Positions 7,215 through 15,222 of a stretch of DNA of 28,073 bases are shown piece by piece. The stretch is from a virus. Each line of letters opens with the position of its first letter. Positions within the stretch are counted from its first letter, which is position 1. Below the pieces are notes generated by a model. The model saw nothing but the letters and a program-made list of their open reading frames with translations, was not told the DNA's origin and ran no database searches. The position numbers were made by a program, and so were the translations under genes. The DNA is taken from the IMG/VR virus record IMGVR_UViG_3300042544_004043, positions 1 through 28,073 of that record. One strand, written 5' to 3'.

Positions 7215-8489
7215 TTAGAAATCAGTCAACAAATCAATTTGTGAAGTTGTTGTCCAACTAAATGCTGATTTATTAGCACCTGTTCCTCTTGTTGTTACTT
7301 GAGTTGCGAAAGCGTCAGTTCCATTTTTGAATACTGATGAAAGTGCTACACCATCAGGAAGGATTGCTTGAAGATTTGAGAATACTAATAATCCTTGTGT
7401 GAAATTATCGGTTGTGCAGGTTGGTGAACTTGATGTAGTTGGATTTGAAAGTGAAAGATCACCTCTTGAGTCAACTGCAGGATTAGGAAAGTTAAAGAAA
7501 AATATATTTTCAAAAGTTCCTCTTGCACAAGCTCTGAAGTCACCTAATTCAGCAACTGATGAACCTTTAACTGAACCGTTTTTAAGTGTATGTGAACCTA
7601 AAAGTGTTCCTTCTGGACCGTCAATTTCGAGAGCGTGGTCGGTAGCAGCGCCACAGATAACGATAAAGTTATTAAGTGTTCCAGTCCAAGCTTGATCTGT
7701 ATCAACTGCGTCATCACCAGAATTCACAACGATTAAATTTGTTAGATTAACAGAACCTCCGAAGAATTCGACACCATCATCTTGGTTACCGATAATTTCG
7801 ATATTTTCGATGGTTGTTCCATTACCCACCCCACCTAAAGTAAGACCGTTGATTTCATTGCCGTTTCCGATATTTGCACCACCGTGACGAATAGAAACAT
7901 ATTTAATAATACCAGAGTTATCTGTTGCATCAGTTCCACCATAAAGACCGTTCATATCGGTTGTAGGAATACCTTCGATTTGAATTTCTGTTGAAGATGC
8001 GGAAATTGGTGCTTTTCCTAAGATGATGACACCACCCCAAAGACCAGAGATATCATTTGTAAGATTTGGGCTTGTGAAGTTACCGGCAGCAACTTGTTCT
8101 TTGGAGATTTCGTCTGCCACGGTTGTAAAGATAATTGGTGCGAGTTCGGTTCCCACAGCATTTAATTTTGCACCTCTTGCGATTAGTAGAGCGGTGGCAT
8201 TCGAACCTGATCCTGCTTGACCTTTGATAATTGTTCCGGCTTCGATTGTAAGTGTTGCACCATTTTCGACTGTGATTCTTCCGGATAATTCGTAAACATT
8301 ATCTTTAGTCCAAGTTGTGTTTGTAGAGATATTTGAATTTACGATTGTGTTAATTTGTGATCCTTGGCAAGTTCCATCTACACAGACTTGACCGGTTGGA
8401 CAGATTGTGTTAAGACATTTGTCCTGTTGACATGATTGAAGTGCAAAAACAACTAACAGAATTTGCAGAATCATTAATAAATTTTTCAT
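7215..8489 (-). CDS. Secreted lipoprotein with beta-helix-like domain, Bacteroidetes type
   Basis: This is a 424-residue protein. Residues 1-19 are a lipoprotein signal peptide with lipobox LQS before Cys20. Then comes a small Cys-rich EGF-like piece (CLNTICPTGQVCVDGTCQ). The rest is Gly/Asn/Thr-rich with a parallel beta-helix look, opening with NVYELSGRITVENGATLTIE and IAPGT-like turns (EAGTIIKGQAGSGSNATALL), followed by I-x-G-L-x-L-G-G-V-G-N-G repeats. Related sequences are common cell-surface lipoproteins in Bacteroidetes. Base composition is less AT-rich than in neighbouring genes and the protein does not resemble a virion part. It could be a cargo gene that changes the surface of the infected cell, or a tail component anchored by lipid. 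It lies alone between two terminators, suggesting its own transcription unit. Confidence 0.75.
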   Translation of the reverse strand: MKNLLMILQILLVVFALQSCQQDKCLNTICPTGQVCVDGTCQGSQINTIVNSNISTNTTWTKDNVYELSGRITVENGATLTIEAGTIIKGQAGSGSNATALLIARGAKLNAVGTELAPIIFTTVADEISKEQVAAGNFTSPNLTNDISGLWGGVIILGKAPISASSTEIQIEGIPTTDMNGLYGGTDATDNSGIIKYVSIRHGGANIGNGNEINGLTLGGVGNGTTIENIEIIGNQDDGVEFFGGSVNLTNLIVVNSGDDAVDTDQAWTGTLNNFIVICGAATDHALEIDGPEGTLLGSHTLKNGSVKGSSVAELGDFRACARGTFENIFFFNFPNPAVDSRGDLSLSNPTTSSSPTCTTDNFTQGLLVFSNLQAILPDGVALSSVFKNGTDAFATQVTTRGTGANKSAFSWTTTSQIDLLTDF

Positions 8490-8565
8490 AATGGTTTTAA
8501 TTTTTTTTCTTTATATATGAATTAAAAATTGAAATGTTAATTTATTATTAATTTGATAAAGTAGA

Positions 8566-8601
8566 AAAATCCTTGGAAGTTAAAGTGTTTCCAAGGATTT
8601 T
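8566..8601 (-). terminator. Rho-independent terminator
   Basis: Stem AAAATCCTTGGAA / TTCCAAGGATTTT (8566-8578 with 8589-8601) with a 10-nt loop. It lies downstream of the minus-strand gene ending at 8649 and before the lipoprotein gene's leader. Confidence 0.75.
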
Positions 8602-8648
8602 GAGTTATGTTAATTTAATGTTAAGTTTGGGTTAATCTTAGGTTAATT

Positions 8649-10883
8649 CTATCTAATGTTATCTGGATCAAGTGGATCTAATGGATAATTTGGTAGTGTT
8701 AATCTTTGATTAGCATTATCAGCGAAAATTAGATATTTAGAATCGTCTCTGATAATTGTTTGGTTAAGGATTTTGTTGTGTTGTTCTTCAGGTGTAACAT
8801 CAACGAAGAATCTTAGATTTGTAATTTTCATATCACCTGATAAAACTCTTGCGTTTATATTTTCTATTTTAATTTCAACAGGTTCAAGTTCTTGAGTATT
8901 TGAATATATTTTCTTCAACTTTGTTGAACCGAGAGATGGGGCATCTGCTTCATCTGTGACATTTCTTTTGTAGATATATTGAGAAATGGTTCTTTGTCTT
9001 TGATCTACATTTACAAGGTAAGCATACCAAGTTTCTTCATCTAATCCAGCAGAAAGTGTTAGACCGAAGTTTTGATCATTCCATTTAACTTTAGCTAAAT
9101 CATTATTAATTGTTATATCTATTCCCTGTTGAGATGTGTCGTCATAGTAATTAAACATGTTATAATTGTCATTATAAGTGTAATTATTGATATTGAACCA
9201 ACACATGAAAGAAACATTTGTGCCTTTTGCAAAATAATTTTTCATATTCTGATAAGAAACTGCCGTATTAGAAGTTGTTAAACCAAATGGAACTGAAGAA
9301 AGGTCATAATTGGTTTTTGAAATAATAATTTCAGCATTCTCAATTAGTTCCTTTACAATTTTAGCAACAACTGTTAATCTTATTGGCTCAGCTGTTAATG
9401 GTTTGAATTGTTCTTTATTAGCAACAGCATTTTTATCTTGAATGTTTTCTAAACCAAAGAGTTCATTAATAGTTGAGTTTCTCGTGAGTGCTGTAACCTT
9501 ATCAGTCATTGTTTGATTAATACCAATAACATTTGATTTTTGATTGTATTTTTTCAACATAACTTTATAATAAATTGAATTGTTATTGAATTGTCTATAA
9601 GCATGTGAATGTTCAACGGTAAACATCTTGTTTATTTCACAAAACCAAAGGAAATCTTCTTTTGATGGTCTTTTATCTGCACCAAAAGCTTCCTTAAAAA
9701 CTTTTTTCGGAACATGAATCTCAAAAGAATCAAAAAGAGAAAGATCGAACTGATTAATTGCACCCGTGTTTTCAGGAAATTGATTTCCTTCAACTGATAC
9801 TTTGATATTACAATTCGCAACAAAATTATATAATTGATATTCGTGGAATGTATAATCGATTCCCTTTTTATCTGGGTCAGTCAAGAAATAAGTAATCTCA
9901 TGTCCAAAAATAAGGTTAGCATCGTTAGACATTTTATTTAAAAGATCAGTTGCAACTTGCACTTTATAAGGCTCAAACAACTTTGTTTTATCTTCTTCTG
10001 TCAATTGAGGTAATACAGACATTGTTTCTGGAATCGGAGAATCTTCGTCACCTGAAACTTGAGCAGGAAATGTTGAAGGATCTCCTACAAGACCTAATTT
10101 TAAACAGTTACAATCTTCTCTAACACCATATAAATTTGTTTTGAAGTAATCTTTAGATACATTTTGAAAATCACCAATTAGATTGATGTCCCAAATTTTA
10201 GCACTTCCTGATTTCAATTCAATAAGATATTCAATCTGAAAAAATCTGATCGGAGATATCCTTAAAGTCGTAATATTTTCCTTTGTAAAATATTCCCAAT
10301 TCGAAATTGATCTTCCATAATCCTGTGAATATCTATACTTTATTGTATAGTCAACATCTATCTCACCACTTGAAATAACTTCAATATCTGTAATCTTAAA
10401 AACTTTGTATATAAAAGGTGGTTTTAGTATAAATGTAGATTGATCCGGTGTGAGAGAAATAGGTTGATCTCCCTGAACAACATTTCTTTCAAGAGTTCCG
10501 TTTAGTATATACTCTAAAATTTTAATAGAACCAACAGTCGATGTTCCCTTTCTAACAAATTTTATATCAATCCAAAGTCTATCACTTGAATTAACTGCGG
10601 GAAAATTACCAATAGATGGAGCTAATGTCAACCAATTGGTGTAAGCCTGACCATCTCTACTTATTCTATAAAAAGTTTCTACAAATCTATTTTCGGTTTT
10701 TCCTAAATAGTCATAAGAAAAAGTTTTGAATTTTTCTACATCTTCCAGTTCTATATAACTAAAAACGAACTCATCACCAGGTTGTAAGAGTTGCGGGGCA
10801 GCACTACTTCCAGTAGCAGATATCGACCAAGAATCGGATAGTTGAATTGTTCCCTCAGTTGGATTACGAGTAATTTGATACAT
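8649..10883 (-). CDS. Large presumed virion protein with a LamG/concanavalin-like region
   Basis: A 744-residue protein with no signal peptide or membrane segment. It is rich in beta-strand and N/T/Y residues, as in phage neck, baseplate or fibre proteins. Residues about 560-700 (VSFMCWFNINNYTYNDNYN, DITINNDLAKVKWND, WYAYLVNVDQRQRTISQYIY) have the pattern of a LamG/concanavalin A-like lectin domain, often used for sugar binding. The central part (RPSKEDFLWFCEINKMFTVE) is alpha/beta and unfamiliar. It is followed by a terminator and is divergent from the peptidase gene. The motif TTTAATATATA, read on the minus strand at 10889-10899, stands five bases before the start. Exact role unknown; a structural protein is the best guess. 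Confidence 0.6.
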   Translation of the reverse strand: MYQITRNPTEGTIQLSDSWSISATGSSAAPQLLQPGDEFVFSYIELEDVEKFKTFSYDYLGKTENRFVETFYRISRDGQAYTNWLTLAPSIGNFPAVNSSDRLWIDIKFVRKGTSTVGSIKILEYILNGTLERNVVQGDQPISLTPDQSTFILKPPFIYKVFKITDIEVISSGEIDVDYTIKYRYSQDYGRSISNWEYFTKENITTLRISPIRFFQIEYLIELKSGSAKIWDINLIGDFQNVSKDYFKTNLYGVREDCNCLKLGLVGDPSTFPAQVSGDEDSPIPETMSVLPQLTEEDKTKLFEPYKVQVATDLLNKMSNDANLIFGHEITYFLTDPDKKGIDYTFHEYQLYNFVANCNIKVSVEGNQFPENTGAINQFDLSLFDSFEIHVPKKVFKEAFGADKRPSKEDFLWFCEINKMFTVEHSHAYRQFNNNSIYYKVMLKKYNQKSNVIGINQTMTDKVTALTRNSTINELFGLENIQDKNAVANKEQFKPLTAEPIRLTVVAKIVKELIENAEIIISKTNYDLSSVPFGLTTSNTAVSYQNMKNYFAKGTNVSFMCWFNINNYTYNDNYNMFNYYDDTSQQGIDITINNDLAKVKWNDQNFGLTLSAGLDEETWYAYLVNVDQRQRTISQYIYKRNVTDEADAPSLGSTKLKKIYSNTQELEPVEIKIENINARVLSGDMKITNLRFFVDVTPEEQHNKILNQTIIRDDSKYLIFADNANQRLTLPNYPLDPLDPDNIR

Positions 10884-10965
10884 ATCCTTATATATTAAAT
10901 TTTTTTTTCATCAATTGGAACTTTTAAACATCATGATAAGTTATATCAACAAATAACTACACAAT

Positions 10966-12108
10966 ATGGACATCAGAGAAACATTTTTATCATTAACAAC
11001 AAGAACATATCCACACGGAACTGAAGCAGATTTGTTTCATTTATTACCAAGTAATCTTCAAAAAGATGAATTCGGTAATCTCTTCATACAGATTGGAGAA
11101 AATCCTTCAGTCATGTTCACATCACACTTAGACACAGCAACATCAAAATTAGTCGAGGTCATTCACAAAGAAGAAGATGGAATGATAAAGTCGGATGGAA
11201 CTACTATTTTAGGAGCTGATGATAAGGCGGGAGTAACAATCATGATGTTTATGATTCAACATAATATCAAAGGTCTATATTACTTTTTCTTAGGTGAAGA
11301 AGTTGGTTGTAAAGGTTCAAAATTGGTTGCATCAAAACACAAATTAGAACCAATTCAATCAATCAAAAAAGTAATATCATTTGATAGACGTGGGACTGAA
11401 TCAGTGATAACATTTCAAAGTTACTCAAGATGTTGCTCAGAAAAATTCGGAGATGCGCTTTCTAAAGAATTGAATGAAAATTGTCCAGATAGAAGTTTCA
11501 GTTATAAAAATGATCCGACTGGAATTTACACAGATTCTGTTCAATTTGTTTCAATATATCCAGAATGTACAAACATATCAGTAGGATACTACAATGAACA
11601 TACTTCAAGAGAATGTCAAGATATTAATCACTTGATAAAATTAGCAAATACTTGTCTTAAAGTAGATTGGGAAAATTTGCCGGTTGATAGAGATCCGAAA
11701 GTGTCTGAAACAAGAGATACTGGATATACAATTGGTGGAGGTTGGGATTGGGACTACGAATCAACACCAAAGAAAGTGAAAGATTCAGAAAAACAAAAAC
11801 ATTGGTTTTTTGACTATGATTTTGACAAACACATCTCATATATCGAGATAGATAAAAATTCGAAAACAGTGACATCTATAGATATTTGTCAAAGAAGGAA
11901 ACTTTATGAAACGAGCTTGATTAAAAAGTTTTTAGTGGAGTATGGAATAAAATTCAAAAAGTATTTCTGGGATGGAATCACATTAAAGCTTGAATATCAA
12001 CCAGATATGGGGGGTCACGAAAGCACAATGAACAGGACAGAAGTTGAAGAATTAATACCCGCTCTATCTTATTGGAGAAAAATGTCACAAAAGAAAACAA
12101 ATATATAA
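10966..12108 (+). CDS. M20/M28/M42-type zinc aminopeptidase-like protein
   Basis: This 380-residue protein has the metal ligands of the co-catalytic zinc peptidases in order: H54 and D56 (FTSHLDT), D85 (GADDKAGV), E111-E112 (FFLGEEVG), D140 (ISFDRRG) and H212 (NEHTSRE). The catalytic domain is compact, like tripeptidase T or M28 aminopeptidases without a full dimerisation insert. About 130 extra residues (from about 250, GGGWDWDYESTP) form an unfamiliar C-terminal domain. In a phage it may recycle peptides, process a virion protein or act on the host cell wall; the sequence does not say which. It is divergent from the virion gene with 82 bases between. Confidence 0.8.
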   Translation: MDIRETFLSLTTRTYPHGTEADLFHLLPSNLQKDEFGNLFIQIGENPSVMFTSHLDTATSKLVEVIHKEEDGMIKSDGTTILGADDKAGVTIMMFMIQHNIKGLYYFFLGEEVGCKGSKLVASKHKLEPIQSIKKVISFDRRGTESVITFQSYSRCCSEKFGDALSKELNENCPDRSFSYKNDPTGIYTDSVQFVSIYPECTNISVGYYNEHTSRECQDINHLIKLANTCLKVDWENLPVDRDPKVSETRDTGYTIGGGWDWDYESTPKKVKDSEKQKHWFFDYDFDKHISYIEIDKNSKTVTSIDICQRRKLYETSLIKKFLVEYGIKFKKYFWDGITLKLEYQPDMGGHESTMNRTEVEELIPALSYWRKMSQKKTNI

Positions 12109-12190
12109 ATATATGTAGATACATTAATATAAAATTCAAAATTTCAAGGGTTTTGAAAAATGACTGTCTAAATTAAAGAATATATATATC

Positions 12191-12670
12191 ATGATGTTGC
12201 ATGAAATTGAAAAACTTAAAAACCTAAGAGTGTACCAGATTGATTTTTTCAGAACCCCCTTTGATGTAGCACATGATTATAACACAATGACTTCGGGGGA
12301 GAAGGAAAAACTATCTACGCTTGATATATTCTCATCCTTTGATTACGAGGATGACTTCAATAATTATACCCTGATATTGATAACTGACAGTAAAACTGCG
12401 GATAAATACAAAATAGTTCTTTTTAATAATATCATTCCGAATGTAACAAAAGACATATCTAAACATATATTAGATTGTAATATTGATTTGAATGAAAACC
12501 TTAAAAAATTTCGTAATAAAAAGAACACTGAAAAACTATTTGATTTTTTAGTTGCATTAGAGAAATGGATGGAATCAAATTTAGATGTTGATAAAATTTT
12601 AGATTTAATAAATGAAAAGGGAATAGAATCATTAAAAGAAATACACCTTAAAATCCTAAAAAAGAGTTAA
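12191..12670 (+). CDS. Unrecognised phage protein (159 aa)
   Basis: Not recognised. A soluble, acidic alpha/beta protein with a hydrophobic strand YTLILITDSKTADKYKIVLF near residue 60 and a helical C-terminal third rich in Lys, Glu and Leu. Two adjacent ATGs (12191, 12194) could start it, preceded by AATATATATATC. Its stop is immediately followed by the ATG of the next gene, so the two are probably co-translated and may act together. Confidence 0.6.
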   Translation: MMLHEIEKLKNLRVYQIDFFRTPFDVAHDYNTMTSGEKEKLSTLDIFSSFDYEDDFNNYTLILITDSKTADKYKIVLFNNIIPNVTKDISKHILDCNIDLNENLKKFRNKKNTEKLFDFLVALEKWMESNLDVDKILDLINEKGIESLKEIHLKILKKS

Positions 12671-13414
12671 ATGGATGAAGAGCACATAAATGAAAGGTTT
12701 AAAAATGAATTTTGGGAAGAAAATCTTTTTATAAAATATAATTATAAAATGACTTTTTCCTGTAAGGAAACTGGATGCCTTGAAGACGACTATTGTAGAT
12801 GTGCTCAAATAGAACAATTAGAATGTGAAGAAATAAATATATTCGAATTTGCAAATTATATTTATAATACACTTCACCCAAATTTCAAAAATATAAATAG
12901 AAAAATTAGTATTCTTAACATACTACATGATTATGACTATAAAATAGTTAATCTTTATTTTATAATAAGGTTATTATCAATCAATAAATTATGGTCACTA
13001 AATAATTGGACTTGTGAAGTTAAGAATGGATATTATGGTCAAGAATTAGGAATCATCAAGATAATTGATGATGTTTTTTTTAAGTTGAGAAAAGAATTAT
13101 TTGAACTCTTTAACAAAGACTCTCTAAAAGAAAAAGTCGAACATTCATTACTTTTAGAATATCAATGGATAAGAGATGATATTTCAGATAAATCTTTTGA
13201 GATTATGACTATACCTAAACCACAATTGATTTTCCCAGAAAAAACCCATCATCTAAGAGTTCAGTCAAAAAACCTTGATTACCTAAAAAAATGTAAAATT
13301 GATTTACCTTTGGGTATTGCCATCAAAAGAGGTGATAGTTTTTATCTTGTAGATGGATATCACAGAGCCATAACAAACGGCAAAGATTCAATAACTTTAA
13401 TAATAGCAAAATGA
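12671..13414 (+). CDS. Protein with C-terminal ParB-like motif (247 aa)
   Basis: Residues 1-60 contain a Cys-rich patch (CKETGCLEDDYCRCAQ) that could bind metal. The middle is helical and unfamiliar. The last 40 residues (DLPLGIAIKRGDSFYLVDGYHRA) carry V-D-G-Y-H-R, the signature of the ParB/sulfiredoxin-like fold, in which D-G-x-H-R binds nucleotide or phosphate. Its start abuts the previous stop and its end overlaps the dihydrofolate reductase gene (ATGA), so the three genes form one translational unit. A role in nucleotide metabolism is possible from context only. Confidence 0.6.
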   Translation: MDEEHINERFKNEFWEENLFIKYNYKMTFSCKETGCLEDDYCRCAQIEQLECEEINIFEFANYIYNTLHPNFKNINRKISILNILHDYDYKIVNLYFIIRLLSINKLWSLNNWTCEVKNGYYGQELGIIKIIDDVFFKLRKELFELFNKDSLKEKVEHSLLLEYQWIRDDISDKSFEIMTIPKPQLIFPEKTHHLRVQSKNLDYLKKCKIDLPLGIAIKRGDSFYLVDGYHRAITNGKDSITLIIAK

Positions 13415-13878
13415 TTACTTTAATAGCAGCCTGTTCAGAAAATAGAGTTATCGGTAAAGATGGAACTCTAATTTGGCATATACCAGAAGATTTGAAAAGA
13501 TTCAAAAAGTTAACCTTAGGTAACCCAATAGTGATGGGAAGAAAAACATACGAATCAATTGGAAAACCTTTACCAGGAAGAACTAATATCATTTTAACGA
13601 GAGATAAGAACTTCAAGGCAGAAAATTGTCTTGTTTACAATAAGATTTCTGATGTCTTAGAGATCTTTGAAAAGAACAATATCTTTGTCATTGGAGGTGG
13701 TGAAATCTATAAACAGTTTTTAGATAGAGCTGATAGAATAGAATTGACACTTATTCATAAAAATTTTGACGGAGATACTTATTTTCCACAAATAGGAAAT
13801 GATTGGGAAGTTATTGAATGTCAAAAATCTAATTTCGAAAATATAGATATTGATTATATTTCTTATCAAAAAATTTAG
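13411..13878 (+). CDS. folA: Dihydrofolate reductase
   Basis: This 155-residue enzyme reduces dihydrofolate to tetrahydrofolate with NADPH, supplying one-carbon units for phage nucleotide synthesis. It shows the full family pattern: ITLIAACSENRVIGKDGTL at the N-terminus, W22 and the active-site acid D27 in IWHIPEDLKRFK, the NADPH segment VMGRKTYESIGKPLPGRTN, and the second nucleotide loop FVIGGGEIYKQFL, ending in the usual D-x-D-T-x-F-P strand (DGDTYFP). Length is normal. Its ATG overlaps the stop of the preceding gene. T4 also encodes its own DHFR (frd). Confidence 0.95.
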   Translation: MITLIAACSENRVIGKDGTLIWHIPEDLKRFKKLTLGNPIVMGRKTYESIGKPLPGRTNIILTRDKNFKAENCLVYNKISDVLEIFEKNNIFVIGGGEIYKQFLDRADRIELTLIHKNFDGDTYFPQIGNDWEVIECQKSNFENIDIDYISYQKI

Positions 13879-13975
13879 AAAAATTATAAACTTTTCTAAA
13901 ACATGTTGAAAGCCTTATAATATAAGAGATATATGTAAATTCAATATTTCATACTAAAAAATTAAAACATTAAAA

Positions 13976-14251
13976 ATGAAAAAATCAGAATTGATAGACG
14001 AAGTTGCTGGCACGGCTGGTATTACTAAAAAAGCTGCTGGTGAAGCGGTTGATGCTGTTATCAAAGCAATCGAAACATCTCTTACAAAAGGAGAAAAATT
14101 GACACTTGTTGGTTTCGGAACTTTTGAAACTATCTCAAGAGGTGAAAGAACAGGTAGAAATCCTAAGACAGGTGAGGAAATTAAAATCCCAGCTAAGAAA
14201 TCAGCTAAATTCAAACCAGGTTCAAGTCTTACAAAACAGATTAATTCTTAA
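13976..14251 (+). CDS. HU-family DNA-bending protein
   Basis: 91 residues covering a complete HU/IHF monomer: helical dimerisation part (MKKSELIDEVAGTAGITKKA), the strand GFGTFETISRGERTGRNP leading into the DNA-gripping arm with the R-N-P-x-T-G tip (GRNPKTGEEIKIPA), and the closing helix KSAKFKPGSSL. It probably bends and compacts phage DNA during replication or packaging. It is separated from the DHFR gene by 97 bases of AT-rich leader and ends 5 bases before a strong terminator, so it looks like a single-gene unit that could be highly expressed. Codon use is richer in GC than in its neighbours. Confidence 0.95.
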   Translation: MKKSELIDEVAGTAGITKKAAGEAVDAVIKAIETSLTKGEKLTLVGFGTFETISRGERTGRNPKTGEEIKIPAKKSAKFKPGSSLTKQINS

Positions 14252-14255
14252 TCTT

Positions 14256-14288
14256 AAAGACTGATAAAATTTTTTATCAGTCTTTTTT
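14256..14288 (+). terminator. Rho-independent terminator after HU gene
   Basis: Inverted repeat AAAGACTGATAAAA / TTTTATCAGTCTTT (14256-14269 with 14272-14285), followed by more T. The innermost A-T pairs would open to form the loop. Confidence 0.85.
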
Positions 14289-14300
14289 TAACTTAAAAAG

Positions 14301-14777
14301 ATGAATAAATTAGAACTTAGAATGTATGGATTCGTCAATTATCAATTGACCGGGATCCAAAAGGGAATTCAGTTTGGTCACGCAGTTGTTAAATTTGGTC
14401 AAAAGATAAAGAACTCTGGCGACGAAGAACTACTTCAAATATGGAATGATTGGGCTGATAATTGGCAAACATTTATAATTTTAGATGGAGGAACTACAAA
14501 TCTTAACACTACTTGCCCAGGAACTCTAAATGAATACTTCAATCAGTTTGAAGAAATGGAAATTCCTTGTCAAGATTTTAGGGAACCAGACTTAGGCGAT
14601 CAAATGACTGCTTTTGTATTTTTAGCAGATGAAAGAGTTTTTAACAGAAAAAAATACCCGGATTTTAAGACAAATTGGTTTAATCCGTTTTCTAAAAGTA
14701 ACTGGATTAAAGAAATAGGTGGTGATAAAAATTATTTTTTAAGAGAATTTTTAAGAGATAAAAAGTTAGCACTCTGA
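14301..14777 (+). CDS. Peptidyl-tRNA hydrolase 2 (Pth2)-like fold protein
   Basis: This 158-residue protein has the Pth2 layout: a first strand with a following loop and helix (LRMYGFVNYQL, then GIQKGIQFGHAVVKFGQ, comparable to the G-K-x-x-A-Q-x-x-H-A helix), a second strand TFIILDGG, a helix LNEYFNQFEEM and the closing strands DFREPDLGDQMTAFVFLA, matching E-P-D-L-x-x-x-x-T-A in phage homologues. Pth2 enzymes free tRNA from stalled peptides. Whether this protein does so is unproven, since the phage branch is divergent. It stands between terminators and AT-rich leaders as a single-gene unit. Confidence 0.5.
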   Translation: MNKLELRMYGFVNYQLTGIQKGIQFGHAVVKFGQKIKNSGDEELLQIWNDWADNWQTFIILDGGTTNLNTTCPGTLNEYFNQFEEMEIPCQDFREPDLGDQMTAFVFLADERVFNRKKYPDFKTNWFNPFSKSNWIKEIGGDKNYFLREFLRDKKLAL

Positions 14778-14824
14778 ACTTAGAATAAATTTTTTAATAT
14801 AAATTGAAACATTAAATAAAAAAG

Positions 14825-15157
14825 ATGCAAGAGAAAGAATTAAACTTACCAAAAATGTCACTCGAAGACGATGACTTTGATGATAAATTCAAAGGCCAGA
14901 AAAAACATGTTGATCCCAAATCAAAAACTCCAGTTTTAGACTCTTTTAGTAGAGACTTGACTAAGTTGGCTGAAGAAGGAAAAATAGATCCAATTATTGG
15001 CCGTGAAAAAGAAATCGAAAGAGTTTCACAGATTCTTTCAAGGAAAAAGAAGAGTAACGCTATTTTGATCGGTGAACCGGGATGTGTAGATGGTGATACC
15101 AAAATTAAAGTTAGAAAAATTAGTGATTTAGGAAGTCATAAAATTGTAGTACAATAA
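14825..15157 (+). CDS. ClpB/ClpC-like AAA+ ATPase N-terminal piece, ending inside an intein
   Basis: Residues 36-86 ([48 protein letters not shown]) match the start of the first AAA+ module of ClpB/ClpC, which normally continues V-G-K-T in the Walker A loop. Instead residue 87 is Cys, followed by [19 protein letters not shown], the block A start of an intein. The frame then stops after 24 intein residues. The usual Clp N-domain is absent and replaced by a 35-residue acidic leader. A terminator follows directly, so the piece is a self-contained unit. The rest of the intein and ATPase is not in this window. Either the gene is broken, or it is the N-half of an atypically split intein. Confidence 0.8.
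   Translation: MQEKELNLPKMSLEDDDFDDKFKGQKKHVDPKSKTPVLDSFSRDLTKLAEEGKIDPIIGREKEIERVSQILSRKKKSNAILIGEPGCVDGDTKIKVRKISDLGSHKIVVQ
15083..15157 (+). other. Short N-intein (24 aa) at Walker A of the Clp-like ATPase
   Basis: Starts with Cys directly after GEPG and shows C-V-x-G-D-T-x-I-x-V, the block A consensus. Naturally split inteins with N-pieces of about 25 residues are known, for example AceL-TerL, so the size alone does not mean it is dead. Confidence 0.7.
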
Positions 15158-15164
15158 AATTAAA

Positions 15165-15191
15165 AAAGTCATAGATTTTATCTATGACTTT
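15165..15191. terminator. Bidirectional terminator
   Basis: Stem AAAGTCATAGAT / ATCTATGACTTT (15165-15176 with 15180-15191) with a 3-nt loop. The U-run is better on the minus strand. It separates the convergent genes ending at 15157 and 15223. Confidence 0.8.
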
Positions 15192-15222
15192 AATTTTTCT
15201 ATGATATCATCACAAAAATATT

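Noticed and set aside
7399-8220. Open frames on the plus strand within the lipoprotein gene
   Set aside because: They are antisense shadows of a strongly supported minus-strand gene and have no recognisable domains.
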